A stretch of DNA of 64,000 nucleotides from Flavobacterium aquiphilum. Its GTDB lineage: Bacteria > Bacteroidota > Bacteroidia > Flavobacteriales > Flavobacteriaceae. Below the pieces are notes generated by a model. It searched no databases. It saw only the letters and a list, made by a program, of their open reading frames with translations, and was not told the DNA's origin. The position numbers and the translations under genes were made by a program. The DNA lies in the NCBI RefSeq assembly GCF_027111335.1, contig NZ_CP114288.1:2914001-2978000 (forward strand), written 5' to 3'. This document shows positions 48,197 to 58,271 of the stretch, piece by piece. Numbering within the stretch: position 1 is the first letter of the stretch; every line of letters starts with the position of its first letter.

Positions 48197-51100
48197 TTAT
48201 TTCTTCAATAAAAATTCTGAAACTCCACTTCCAACGATACTAATTTCGGAGGAACTTGTTTTTTCGTCTCCAGTCGTTACATCAATAATAGATTTTGGTA
48301 CTAATGATTTCCAAATAAATTTGGTTTCTTGAGCAGAGGATTCCGGATTGAACAAACGCATTAATATTGTACCATCTTCGTTCGGAGTTAGACTAGTTAC
48401 CACAATTTTTGAGTTTGTTAATTCAAAAAGATTCGAAGGCAATTTCACGTCGTCTTTAATCATAATTCCAATCAAAGGTTGTGTAAAATCCGCAGCCGCT
48501 TTTTCTATATCTTCTGCGTTTACTGCAGCGTGAGGACGAAGCGCATATCTGAAACTTACGATTCCTTCCTGATCTGCTTTATAATTGGTGTGCCAATAAT
48601 TATTCATCACATAACTGAACCAGGTTGCAGTTGGTTGACCCGTTTTTTTCCATTCTTTGTGATTACCTTCAACGACTTTTCTTTCATCAATCATATTGCT
48701 TGGTTCAACCAAAGGCGATTCTAATAATAACCACTGAATTCCCTTGTCTCCAGCAGAAACATCCACCCATCTTCTTCCGTATAAATAATCCATATTCGAT
48801 CCTGGCAATTGATCTTTTAGGAACTCCATCGAGCCATAACCGGCATCAAGAGTGGTTTTGGTAAATTGCTCATTGAATGGATATCCAAAATGAACACCCT
48901 CTTTGTTTCGGATGGCTTTTTTATCCAAAACATTTTGGATCATTACTTCGTCGCTTCCACTGTAAAGCGAAATAATACGCTCCAATTTATTGGCTCCAGG
49001 AGCATCTGAAGTAATTGAAACTGTTGTAATAACTGGTCCTTTTTCAATAATTTTTATCTGAACATTTCCGTTAGTTTGAGCTTCTTCAGGATTCAATCCC
49101 GGTACATACCAATAACTATTTAATCCTTGTTTTTTGAAATCACCCGCATAATTGAAATCCGAAACGGTTTTCAAATTCGTGATGCTTCCATTGTTTTTGT
49201 CCCAAGAGAATTCAATTTTTCCATTCGATAATGAATTTTCACTCAAAACAAATTTGCTGGACAAAGCAGGCGCTACTTTATTTGTAATTTCATACGAAAC
49301 AGATCCAAAAGCAGGAACGTCTTTAGCGATAAAAGCCTGTTTTCCGTTGTTTAATTTTTGCAAAGGCAAAAGATTTCCATTAGCATCTTTCACTGATTTT
49401 CCGTCAACTGATGATTCAATAATCACTAATCCAGTTCTTTTCCATGAAGAAGTATTGAAAACGGCAATTTTTTTTGATTGTGAATTACTTATATCCTCAA
49501 ACAAATTTTTCTCCAGCTCATTAATCTGCTTGTCGCCATCAAGTAAATACTGTTTTTTAATACACCACTGTTCAGTTACAAAAGGGACATCCGGTTCGGT
49601 TGTACTATTATGTGCTCCCCAGGTATGCTCATGAAACAGGAGAATATTTCTCCAGGCTTCGTAAAATTTTTTTTCGTTATATTTTTTAGAATCTAGCATC
49701 GTATAAAGCGTTGTCAATTGCTGTAAACGCAAACTGTTGATTCTGTTTTTTCCTTCTTCCTCAGCGGTCGAAATAGCTCCGTCTTCCCAATAAGGTGTCA
49801 TATCCCCTTTTACGGTTGGGATTTTATCACCATATTTTTTTTCGAAAGTTTCAAATAGTTTCTCCGTAGTGTTCAGAACCAATTTTGGAGATGCATATTT
49901 CTCATTCCATTTTTTTACAAAATCAGAAATATTAGGTTCAATTGGCCCATTATCAGCAACGATATTAAAGCGCCATTGCACCATGTCATAAGGATAATTA
50001 TTTGCGGTCAGTTCGTTCAAATAATCAGCGATTTTTTTAGAACCTCTTTCGAAAATAGCGCCAGGTTGCATGCCGTGCCACGACGAATATCCTTTGGCTC
50101 CAGCCCAAAACAGAACTTTTTCCTGACCCGAAGGAGAAGTCCACCAAACTGGTTTGTCTCCCCAATTCTTCAAAAAATGACCTGCCCTATCTCCCAAATA
50201 AGGATGGTCTAATCCCATAAAATTAGAACCTATCGAAAAGTATTTCACGCCTCCTTTTGAAAGAGCCGTTACGGTTGACCATGCAAATCCGGGGATATCC
50301 GAAATCATTGCTCCGTTTATTTTAAATCCAAATTCCTTACGCAATTTCGCCGCATAATCCGTGTAATGAAACATCTCTTCGGGTTGACTCATGCCGGTAA
50401 GCATGTTTGCATACAAAGCAGAAAGGAAAATATCGCCATTTTTCACAGCCGCAACAAATCTCTCTTTTTTCGTTGGAGTAGCTACTTTCAGATAATTTTC
50501 AACAGCCCAGATTGATTCAATATTCCATTTGAATTTTGCCTCTTCGGGATATGATTTTGTTTTTTCAATCATTTCGAGGGCATCATCAATATTTTTATTG
50601 TGAATTTTCAAAACTTCAGGCTGTAAATGTGAATAACCAATATCAGTATGCGCATGATGAATCAAATGAAGTTCCCTGTAAATAACAGGTTTTACAACAT
50701 AAGAATCGTTGATATACGTTTTATTCCCAATGGTCGCGAGCACTTTTACTTTTTCTTCTTTACTCACTGCTGCAACCGGAACATCAAAACTGTTCATTCC
50801 ATTTTTAACCGTATAAATGTGATTTTCTTTATCATTAATTTTCACCTTTACAGTTTCTTCTTTTCCAAAATGCAAAACAGTAAGAGCTAAAGATTGTGTT
50901 CCATCTTTTAAAAGAAAAGGCATCGGAACAACTTTTACATTTTCCTCAAAAGGAAATTTGAAAGCCATGAACCAATCCGTGCTGTTTTGTTTCTGACCTA
51001 CAATTTTGATGCGAACGGATTGACCCGGTTTTACTTTATTTACTGGAAGACGCAAAAAAGCATATCCTTGTGAATCACGTGCACCGTCCAACTTTGTTTG

Positions 51101-51547
51101 TTGAAACACTAGTGCCGAACCATCTTCAGCTTTGAAAATCCAATTTGGTTTTTGATTTTTAGGCAAAGTTGTGAAAGTCAAAAGCTTTTTGTCATTGACA
51201 TATAAATCATAATTTCTGTCACCACTACTGGTCCCTGTAGAATGTCCGGCTACAAATCCGAAATAAACATACTCGCCTTTAGTCCCTTTTGGAACTGGAG
51301 CTGTTTCCCATTCAATGACTTTATTACCATCTGTATTTCTGGTCAAAAGCGCTACAGTGGCGTAATCCTGAAAAGCCGAATTATAGCTAATATTTTCTCC
51401 GCTTATTTCTTGAGAGTAACCATTAATCCAATTGATTTTTCCGAAAAAAGGAGCTTCATTTTGTGCAAGGATTGACTGCGTTAAAAAGCCGATAAAAAGA
51501 GCAATAGATAACCGGACAATGTTTCGTTTTTTTAAATTCATATTCAA
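48197..51547 (-). CDS. GH38-family alpha-mannosidase
   Basis: 1116 residues. A signal peptide ends SILAQ (about residue 29). A beta-rich N-terminal part (to about 285) precedes the catalytic domain, which opens with ELHLIHHAHTDIGYSH. His300 and Asp302 match the zinc-binding HxD of GH38. ISDIPGFAWS carries the candidate nucleophile Asp, and LLFHEHTWGAHNS is a further metal/active-site segment. The C-terminal half holds the beta-sandwich domains typical of GH38. Retaining alpha-mannosidases of this family trim N-glycan mannose. It is in an operon with phosphoesterase and GH92 genes. Confidence 0.92.
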   Translation of the reverse strand: MNMNLKKRNIVRLSIALFIGFLTQSILAQNEAPFFGKINWINGYSQEISGENISYNSAFQDYATVALLTRNTDGNKVIEWETAPVPKGTKGEYVYFGFVAGHSTGTSSGDRNYDLYVNDKKLLTFTTLPKNQKPNWIFKAEDGSALVFQQTKLDGARDSQGYAFLRLPVNKVKPGQSVRIKIVGQKQNSTDWFMAFKFPFEENVKVVPMPFLLKDGTQSLALTVLHFGKEETVKVKINDKENHIYTVKNGMNSFDVPVAAVSKEEKVKVLATIGNKTYINDSYVVKPVIYRELHLIHHAHTDIGYSHLQPEVLKIHNKNIDDALEMIEKTKSYPEEAKFKWNIESIWAVENYLKVATPTKKERFVAAVKNGDIFLSALYANMLTGMSQPEEMFHYTDYAAKLRKEFGFKINGAMISDIPGFAWSTVTALSKGGVKYFSIGSNFMGLDHPYLGDRAGHFLKNWGDKPVWWTSPSGQEKVLFWAGAKGYSSWHGMQPGAIFERGSKKIADYLNELTANNYPYDMVQWRFNIVADNGPIEPNISDFVKKWNEKYASPKLVLNTTEKLFETFEKKYGDKIPTVKGDMTPYWEDGAISTAEEEGKNRINSLRLQQLTTLYTMLDSKKYNEKKFYEAWRNILLFHEHTWGAHNSTTEPDVPFVTEQWCIKKQYLLDGDKQINELEKNLFEDISNSQSKKIAVFNTSSWKRTGLVIIESSVDGKSVKDANGNLLPLQKLNNGKQAFIAKDVPAFGSVSYEITNKVAPALSSKFVLSENSLSNGKIEFSWDKNNGSITNLKTVSDFNYAGDFKKQGLNSYWYVPGLNPEEAQTNGNVQIKIIEKGPVITTVSITSDAPGANKLERIISLYSGSDEVMIQNVLDKKAIRNKEGVHFGYPFNEQFTKTTLDAGYGSMEFLKDQLPGSNMDYLYGRRWVDVSAGDKGIQWLLLESPLVEPSNMIDERKVVEGNHKEWKKTGQPTATWFSYVMNNYWHTNYKADQEGIVSFRYALRPHAAVNAEDIEKAAADFTQPLIGIMIKDDVKLPSNLFELTNSKIVVTSLTPNEDGTILMRLFNPESSAQETKFIWKSLVPKSIIDVTTGDEKTSSSEISIVGSGVSEFLLKK

Positions 51548-51599
51548 TATTTTTATAATTCCCTCATTTAATTATAACTAATCTTTGATATTTCAACTT

Positions 51600-54047
51600 T
51601 TAATCATCATCGTCCTTTTTATCGTTCAGACTAACAAAAGCAGCTCGTCTGGGACCTGGAAATGCAACTGCATCCCCTTTAATAGCGTACCAAAGCAATT
51701 CTGTAAATTCCAGATCAGGAATGGCATCAACTTTTGAGAAATCGTAAGTCTCTGATTTTTGCTGCCATTTATTCATTGCTATATTCTTTTCGTTCAAATC
51801 AATATTTGCGGGAACCGACTTGAATGGTGTAAAATCGGGTTTTGATGTAAAGCTATTCCACAAAGGAGTCGAAGCGGCATCATGTTGCGACATTGGCGGT
51901 AATCCCAAAACCAACTCTATCGTACGTAAAAACGAAGTCGAGGAATACATCGTATGATCCACAAAATTCCGTTTTACATACGGTCCTGCTAAAAAAGCGG
52001 TGCTTCTATGTGCATCTACATGATCAGTTCCACTTTGAGCATCATCTTCTACAATTAAAACCAAACATTCGTTCCAAATAGGGCTTTTACTTAAATATTC
52101 GACTAAAAGTCCTGTAGCCAAATCATTGTCTGCAACGTGTGCATTTGGCGTGGGTCTTCCTTTTCTTAAGCCTTCGGTGTGGTCGTTCAGAAAACGGATT
52201 GTATTAAATCGAGGAACTTGCTTAATTGCTACCAACGAATCAAAATCTTTTTTCCATTGTTCGAAACGGTTTACATCTTTTTCTGCCAATTCGACCCAAG
52301 TATTGAAACTTTTGCAATAATGATTTTGCAAAACAGCTATTGTCGGCTTTTTTTCAATAATAAATTCGCCATAAGTTCTGTAACTTACATTGCCACGTTT
52401 GCAAGCATCCCAAATAAACCCTGCTTTATTGTTGGCAATCGGTCTGCGGCCTTCTCCTGGATAATCCCAAGCACGACCGTAGCAGGTAGGCCACATTTTT
52501 TCAAGATAATCTGTTGCATAAGCGCCAAGTGACCAATTATGACCATCAGCACTGACTTCGGCATCAACATAAAAATTATCCAAAAGCACAAAGTCTTTCG
52601 CCAACTTGTGCTGATTGGGTGTTATTTTTTCGCCAAACATAACTAGCGAAGGATCTCCATTTCCTTCTTTTACATCACCCATAACCTGGTCGTAGGTTCG
52701 GTTTTCTTTGATAACATAAAACACATATTTTATTGGGCTTACATCCCCAACTTTCATTGGAACGGGATTTCCAACATCATTATGCGCTTTCAGTTCTTTT
52801 TCTTTTGAATACGGCGAATTTTGATAAACCATTTTAGTATAAGCGCCCAATAAATCTGTAGATGGTTGGTCGATAATGCTTAATGTCCCTTTGAACAATT
52901 CACCAATCGAATGCACCGATTTGGGTTTGGAAGCGTCCTCTGCCCTATATTGTAAATTATATCCTTTTGTATAAGGTGTTGGTGCCTGAAGATTGGTCAT
53001 CGGAACAAATCCTTTTCCGTTGGCTACAAATATTTTCTTGTTCACAATCCTAACATTCGTAGGATACCAGCCAGTAGGAATAAATCCAAGCGATTTGCTT
53101 TTACCAGAATGACTTACATCAAAAACAGCAAGACAATTATTATCAGCATTGGCAATATAAAGTTGTTTTCCATTATCGCTCAAACTCAAAGAATTGGTAG
53201 TTGATCCCGCCGGTGCATCAGGATATAAGGCAGCATTAAGTGTTTCAACGATATTACGTGTTTTTCTATCAATGACTGAAACCGAATTATCATTAGAATT
53301 GGCAACAAATAGAAAATCATTATTTTTTGAAAGTAGAATCTCATTTGGGTGGCTTCCTACAGGAACTGAAGCTATAAATTCTTCTTTTATAGTATCATAA
53401 ACCAATAATTTTTCGCAACCCCAACAACTCACATACAATTCTTTTGAATAGGGAGACAAAACACAGGTAAAGCCTTCACCGCCCAAAGGAAGTTGCTTTT
53501 TAACTTTTTCGGTTTTCAAATCCATCACATAAAGTGAATTATTGTCTTTGGTCACCACATAAAGCAACTGATTTTTGTCGTCAACATCAAAGCCTGCAGG
53601 CGAAATTCTATTTGGCCATTTTTTGCCTAAAGTAATGGTATCGGCAAGTTTGAGTTTATTACCAATCAAATCGATTCGGTAAATAACATTGTCATTCCCT
53701 CCCGAAGCGTACAATTGTTTTTCGTTTGAACTAAACTTCAATCCGTACCAACTCGAAGGAATAATAATACTATCGACTTGTTTTTCCTTTTTAGGGTCAA
53801 TAAGCTGAATATAATGCTTCCCTAAACCGTTATTAGTTACTGCAATCCATTTTTTTGATTTACTAACAGCAATATTCAATGGCAAATCGCCCAAAGGTAA
53901 AGACCTGCCAACATTTGTAATTGACCAGCCATTAGGCAATAAAACGGTTTTGACTTCTTTTTGCAGTTGAGTTTGCGCTATTAAACCATTCCCAAAAAAG
54001 AAAGAAAACAAAGACGCAAAAACTATTTGAACAGAACGATTTTTCAT
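51600..54047 (-). CDS. YncE-like beta-propeller fused to a PF04185-type phosphoesterase
   Basis: 815 residues with a signal peptide ending GLIAQ. Residues about 40-380 form a seven-bladed-propeller-like repeat (DKKNQLLYVVTKDNNSLYVMDLKT, NDFLFVANSNDNSVSVIDRKT, GKQLYIANADNNCLAVFDV). The second half is an alkaline-phosphatase-superfamily phosphoesterase: VIKENRTYDQVMGDVKEG carries the ENRxxD motif with the candidate Thr nucleophile, AEVSADGHNWSLGAYATDYLEK follows, and the metal site VEDDAQSGTDHVDAHRS is near the end. It may release phosphate from phosphorylated sugars or lipids. In this glycan operon a phosphomannan role is attractive but inferred. Confidence 0.9.
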   Translation of the reverse strand: MKNRSVQIVFASLFSFFFGNGLIAQTQLQKEVKTVLLPNGWSITNVGRSLPLGDLPLNIAVSKSKKWIAVTNNGLGKHYIQLIDPKKEKQVDSIIIPSSWYGLKFSSNEKQLYASGGNDNVIYRIDLIGNKLKLADTITLGKKWPNRISPAGFDVDDKNQLLYVVTKDNNSLYVMDLKTEKVKKQLPLGGEGFTCVLSPYSKELYVSCWGCEKLLVYDTIKEEFIASVPVGSHPNEILLSKNNDFLFVANSNDNSVSVIDRKTRNIVETLNAALYPDAPAGSTTNSLSLSDNGKQLYIANADNNCLAVFDVSHSGKSKSLGFIPTGWYPTNVRIVNKKIFVANGKGFVPMTNLQAPTPYTKGYNLQYRAEDASKPKSVHSIGELFKGTLSIIDQPSTDLLGAYTKMVYQNSPYSKEKELKAHNDVGNPVPMKVGDVSPIKYVFYVIKENRTYDQVMGDVKEGNGDPSLVMFGEKITPNQHKLAKDFVLLDNFYVDAEVSADGHNWSLGAYATDYLEKMWPTCYGRAWDYPGEGRRPIANNKAGFIWDACKRGNVSYRTYGEFIIEKKPTIAVLQNHYCKSFNTWVELAEKDVNRFEQWKKDFDSLVAIKQVPRFNTIRFLNDHTEGLRKGRPTPNAHVADNDLATGLLVEYLSKSPIWNECLVLIVEDDAQSGTDHVDAHRSTAFLAGPYVKRNFVDHTMYSSTSFLRTIELVLGLPPMSQHDAASTPLWNSFTSKPDFTPFKSVPANIDLNEKNIAMNKWQQKSETYDFSKVDAIPDLEFTELLWYAIKGDAVAFPGPRRAAFVSLNDKKDDDD

Positions 54048-54068
54048 GGCTTCGTTTTTAATCTACGA

Positions 54069-55508
54069 TTATTCAATTTCTTCTAAAATCTCCATTTTAT
54101 TAATGGATAATTCCTTGCCACTATTCAAATCAGAATTCCATTCTCTTTCAATTTCTTCCAGACTTTTTCCTTTGGTTTCAAACAGTTTCTTTTTAGCATA
54201 TAAAAAAGAAAGAATACAGAAGAAGGAGAAAATAAAAAACGTAGTAGCAATTCCCAATCCGTCTCGCATCACAGGAAACAATAGATTCACTATATAATCG
54301 GAAACCCACATCGTCATAATGCAGACTGATAAAGCGGTTCCTCTTATATGAGTTGGAAAAATTTCTGTCGATATAACAAATTTTAATGGCCCAAGCGAAA
54401 AAGCAAAAAACAACAGGAATAAAATAATACTAAAGAGCATGAACCAACCCGTAACATTCATTAGGAAACAAAAAGCGGTTAATGCCAATGCAAAAGCGGC
54501 ACACAAAGAACCTACAATGTATAATGGTCTGCGACCCCAACTATCCACTTTTGAAATGGCAATAAAAGTAAAAAGCACATTGGCAGATCCCAATATTACC
54601 TGATAAAACAGCGCATCACTGGTAACAATTCCTGCCGATTTCAAAATTGTTGGCCCGTAAAAAATCACGCCATTGATTCCGCTAAATTGTGACAAAGCTG
54701 TAAGTACCATTGCCAAAATCAATAATTTACGAAGTGGCAATTGTAATAACTCTTTAATTCCGCCTGATTTTTGACCAGCCATTTCTTTGATGGAATCCAA
54801 CTCCAAACGAGCCGTTTCTTCGCCATTTATTTTTGTCAAAATATCCAATGCCTTAACGTTTTCCCCGTATTGTACCAACCAGCGTGGGCTTTCGGGAACT
54901 ATTAATAATAACAAACAAAACGCCAAAGCCGGTATAACCCCAACGATGAACATTCCGCGCCAAACATTTTCAACAAACATCCAATGCACCAAACCAGTTC
55001 CTTCTCCAGCATTGGCCGAAGCGTATCGCTGCAAAAATAAATTACTGATATAAGCCGCCAAAACTCCAACGGTTATGGCAAGTTGATAAAAAACAACCAA
55101 CTTTCCTCTCTTTTGCGAAGGCGCCACCTCGGAAATATAAAGCGGTGACACATTCGAAGCCACACCCACACCCATTCCTGCAAGGACACGAAAAGCAATC
55201 AATACTACATAAACTTCCGAAAACGCGAATCCAATAGCACTGATTAAAAACAAAACAGCAGAAACAAACAGTACTTTCCTTCTTCCTATTTTATCGCTCA
55301 TGTAACCCGAAAACGCAACACCTACAATACACCCTAATAAAGCGCAGGACACAAATAATCCTTCCTGACCTGATGATAAGCCATACTGCAATTTCAATGG
55401 TTCAATAATTCCACTTACTACGGCCATATCAAAACCGAATAAAAAGCCTCCTAAAGCTGCAATCAGCGTTATAAGCGATATAAAATAATTAGTTCTTTGT
55501 CTTTTCAT
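54069..55508 (-). CDS. MFS sugar porter (sugar:H+ symporter-like)
   Basis: 479 residues, about 12 membrane segments. Sugar-porter signatures are clear: GFLFGFDMAVVSGIIEPL in TM1, DKIGRRKVLF after TM2, VPESPRWL after TM6, and DSWGRRPLY in the second half. It probably imports mannose or another hexose released by the operon's glycosidases across the inner membrane; the substrate is inferred from context. A site related to the shared operator lies 27 bp upstream, so the gene may have its own promoter inside the operon. Confidence 0.93.
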   Translation of the reverse strand: MKRQRTNYFISLITLIAALGGFLFGFDMAVVSGIIEPLKLQYGLSSGQEGLFVSCALLGCIVGVAFSGYMSDKIGRRKVLFVSAVLFLISAIGFAFSEVYVVLIAFRVLAGMGVGVASNVSPLYISEVAPSQKRGKLVVFYQLAITVGVLAAYISNLFLQRYASANAGEGTGLVHWMFVENVWRGMFIVGVIPALAFCLLLLIVPESPRWLVQYGENVKALDILTKINGEETARLELDSIKEMAGQKSGGIKELLQLPLRKLLILAMVLTALSQFSGINGVIFYGPTILKSAGIVTSDALFYQVILGSANVLFTFIAISKVDSWGRRPLYIVGSLCAAFALALTAFCFLMNVTGWFMLFSIILFLLFFAFSLGPLKFVISTEIFPTHIRGTALSVCIMTMWVSDYIVNLLFPVMRDGLGIATTFFIFSFFCILSFLYAKKKLFETKGKSLEEIEREWNSDLNSGKELSINKMEILEEIE

Positions 55509-55535
55509 AATAGTTTTGGTTCTTGGTTAATAGGT

Positions 55536-55550
55536 TACTAAATCGATTTT
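55536..55550 (-). promoter_or_regulatory. Operator-like site upstream of the sugar porter (site C)
   Basis: On the minus strand this reads AAAATCGATTTAGTA. It shares the 10-bp core CGATTTAGTA with sites A and B and matches them at 13 of 15 positions. Its TAAATCGATTTT core is a CG-centred palindrome with one mismatch. It is 27 bp before the MFS start, in the 92-bp gap after the ROK/isomerase gene. Confidence 0.5.
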
Positions 55551-55600
55551 TTATTTAGCATAAAAAAATGGTTGCTTTATTGTTTCTCGAAAAAATGTAG

Positions 55601-58267
55601 TTAACACCAACTGTCTTTTACATATGAAACCACCACAAAAGCTTTATTATCGCCTTTGCAATTGATTTTGTATTTCGGGACATTCGCCGGAATTACAAAA
55701 GTTTCGGCATATTTAAATGTTTGGGTATTTTCTCCCGCAGATACTTCGGCAATATCTCCTTCGACCAGCATACAAATGTGACACTGACCTAAAGTTTCGA
55801 TTTCGATATCCCCTGTAAACTCATAGCGGTCAATAGCATAAAAATGTTCTTGATGAGTTGATAAATTCATTTTTCGTCCGTTTGGAAATTCCTGAACAGC
55901 AGTTTGTTTTGATATAAATTCATTGGCAACCCTTTCTCCTTTTCTGTCAAAATAAACATTCTTCAACCCATGTTCAACATTGATAGGGCGTGGTTTTCCG
56001 TCCAATCCCGGGCGAACCCAATCGTACATTTTGAAAGTAAAAATGTAAGGCGTACTGCTTATTTCCAGAACCATATTATTAATTCCCGAAGCGTGAATAG
56101 TTCCGTTTGGAATCAGGAATAAGTCGTGTTTTTTGGCTTTGAATTTTTGTACGTATTTTTCAATTTCAATTGGTTGGGCTGTCTCCTGAGACTCGATTAA
56201 AGCTTGCTCAAATTCTTTTGGATTAATATCATCTGTAAAACCTAAATACACATTTGCATCATCTCTACAATCAAGGATGTAATAGGTTTCATCCTGCGTA
56301 AAAGGTTCTCCAAAATTCTCTTTGATATATTCGGGACGAGGATGACATTGCACAGAAAGATTTCCTCCATCGAAAGTATCGAGATAATCAAAACGAATCG
56401 GGAAATCATTTCCAAAACGTTCTGCCGCTTTTCCTAACACTTTTTTGTTGTCACGGAACATCAAAAAATCAAAAGAAACTTCCAATAAATGATTGTTTCC
56501 TTCCAAAACAATTCCGTTTTCCGGAGTAATTAATTCAAAAGACCAAGCATAATTCACTTCTTCCTGATTCAAATCATCAATGTGATTTTTCATCCAATGA
56601 CCACCCCAAACCCCAGCTTCAAACCATGGTCTAGCGCGTAACGGTGATTCCAACATTTTGTCCAACGCTTTTCTAAAATCACTTCCCTGCATCCAAGTAA
56701 TTTCATCAATACGTTGTTCATCAACGATTAAATCAATTTTTGGAAGTAAACGTTCTTTGTGCGCATTCAAAACCGGCCATTCAATAAAATACAGTCGTTT
56801 GTAAATTTGCGAATACGCCAAAGTATCAGTGGAGCCAATATTTTTAACCGAGCAAGCTCTCATTCGGTATTGGATTTCATTTTTAGGCACATCCACATAA
56901 ATCAATTGCCCTTCCCAATTAGCCAAAGAAGCGCCAGTCCCATAAACAATACATATATCAGCCGCTGAATCGGGCTGCAACATTTTTAGTTTTTCAGCAT
57001 CAAAGAAATCGGAAAGTTCACCTTCATATCGTTTTCCGAAAACCAAATCATCACCATTCATATTCGGTTTAATCATTTCGTCAATCTCGGCAGATGATTT
57101 CAAACAAGCATCAATATCATACCAAAGCACATTTATCTTTTTTTCGGTCAAAGCCGAATTCAAATGGTTTCTAAAATTCTCCCAAAGCACACCTCCAAAT
57201 CCGTCAATAATTACCTTTTTTTGTTTTGAAATGGCATTCGCTAAAGAATCAAATCCTACAAAAACGTCTGAATTGGTGTGAAAAGACGGAAAAATATTGT
57301 AATCTGAATTGCTTTTTACCACCTCATTTACCGGCAATAAAGCTTGTGTGGTTTTTCTTTTGGACTGAATAGTGTTTTCCATTTGTAATCTATTTTTCTT
57401 GTCTGCAATAATCGTAGCTCCTGTCAAAATGCTTTGTTCCGCATCATCACAGAAAAGGATATTAATTTTTGTTTTTAATGATTTTAATTTTTCTTCCAAT
57501 ACCGGTAAAAACAAAGCTTTAGCTTTCGAAATATTTCCGCCAATAACAAGTTCTTCACAGCTAAATTTTTCGAACCAAGGAAAAAGAAAAGTTCCCATAT
57601 TGGCTCCAAAATTTCTGAAAACTATCTTCGAAACATCCGTATTTAAAGCTGCTAAAGCTTTCACCGATTTAATTATCTGACCTGAAAGTCGTTCATATTC
57701 AGCCAAAATCCAACGAGTTGAAAAACATTCATCAGCAATAGTTCCTAGGAAAGGTTTATCATAAAACACTCCATTTTTTGGTACGTCAGGATGATTTTCA
57801 ACCAAATCACCATCGACCATAAAAGCGGAACCAAAACCTGTCCCAAGAGTTAAAAAAACGGTTCGTTTGCTTTTTAATTGATGTCTATGATAAGCTCCTA
57901 CGGCAAAACAATGTGCATCATTTCCAAATGCAAAAAAAGCAGTATCTAAACCTGTGAAATTTTTTAATGCCTGTTGTATATGAACTCCAAAAGTTGTTTC
58001 AAATTTACCTCCGACCCCTTTTATTTCACTCACCCCTTTTGCATAATTAAATGGTCCGGGAAAAGCGATTCCAATAGTAGCTACTCCATTTTGGTGATCT
58101 AAAGCTTCTTTTATTGAGTTACCAATAGCTGAAATGATGGCTGTTGGATTTTCATTTGTATTGATTTCCTTTCTAAAAAATGTTTGCTTTTGGTTATCTG
58201 TAGCATTGTGTTCGATAACACTTACAGTAACATGGCTTCCTCCTACATCAACTCCTACTTTTTTCAT
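55601..58267 (-). CDS. ROK-type sugar kinase fused to a kinase-like domain and class I mannose-6-phosphate isomerase
   Basis: 888 residues, far longer than either family alone. Residues about 1-300 are a ROK-like hexokinase: KKVGVDVGGSHVTVSV, IAFPGPFNYAKG and FLTLGTGFGSAFMVDGDL, but without the usual Cys-rich zinc motif. About 330-560 looks like a nucleoside-kinase-like P-loop domain (KKVIIDGFGGVLWENFRNHL, VLWYDIDACLK), yet the Walker A lysine is missing (GFGGVLWE). About 575-888 is a class I phosphomannose isomerase with all four zinc ligands visible: Gln640 and His642 (VQCHPRP), Glu660 (QDETYY) and His725 (GTIHASG). It would phosphorylate mannose and turn it into fructose-6-phosphate in one polypeptide. 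It starts 4 bp after the GntR gene. Confidence 0.92.
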   Translation of the reverse strand: MKKVGVDVGGSHVTVSVIEHNATDNQKQTFFRKEINTNENPTAIISAIGNSIKEALDHQNGVATIGIAFPGPFNYAKGVSEIKGVGGKFETTFGVHIQQALKNFTGLDTAFFAFGNDAHCFAVGAYHRHQLKSKRTVFLTLGTGFGSAFMVDGDLVENHPDVPKNGVFYDKPFLGTIADECFSTRWILAEYERLSGQIIKSVKALAALNTDVSKIVFRNFGANMGTFLFPWFEKFSCEELVIGGNISKAKALFLPVLEEKLKSLKTKINILFCDDAEQSILTGATIIADKKNRLQMENTIQSKRKTTQALLPVNEVVKSNSDYNIFPSFHTNSDVFVGFDSLANAISKQKKVIIDGFGGVLWENFRNHLNSALTEKKINVLWYDIDACLKSSAEIDEMIKPNMNGDDLVFGKRYEGELSDFFDAEKLKMLQPDSAADICIVYGTGASLANWEGQLIYVDVPKNEIQYRMRACSVKNIGSTDTLAYSQIYKRLYFIEWPVLNAHKERLLPKIDLIVDEQRIDEITWMQGSDFRKALDKMLESPLRARPWFEAGVWGGHWMKNHIDDLNQEEVNYAWSFELITPENGIVLEGNNHLLEVSFDFLMFRDNKKVLGKAAERFGNDFPIRFDYLDTFDGGNLSVQCHPRPEYIKENFGEPFTQDETYYILDCRDDANVYLGFTDDINPKEFEQALIESQETAQPIEIEKYVQKFKAKKHDLFLIPNGTIHASGINNMVLEISSTPYIFTFKMYDWVRPGLDGKPRPINVEHGLKNVYFDRKGERVANEFISKQTAVQEFPNGRKMNLSTHQEHFYAIDRYEFTGDIEIETLGQCHICMLVEGDIAEVSAGENTQTFKYAETFVIPANVPKYKINCKGDNKAFVVVSYVKDSWC

Positions 58268-58271
58268 TTTT

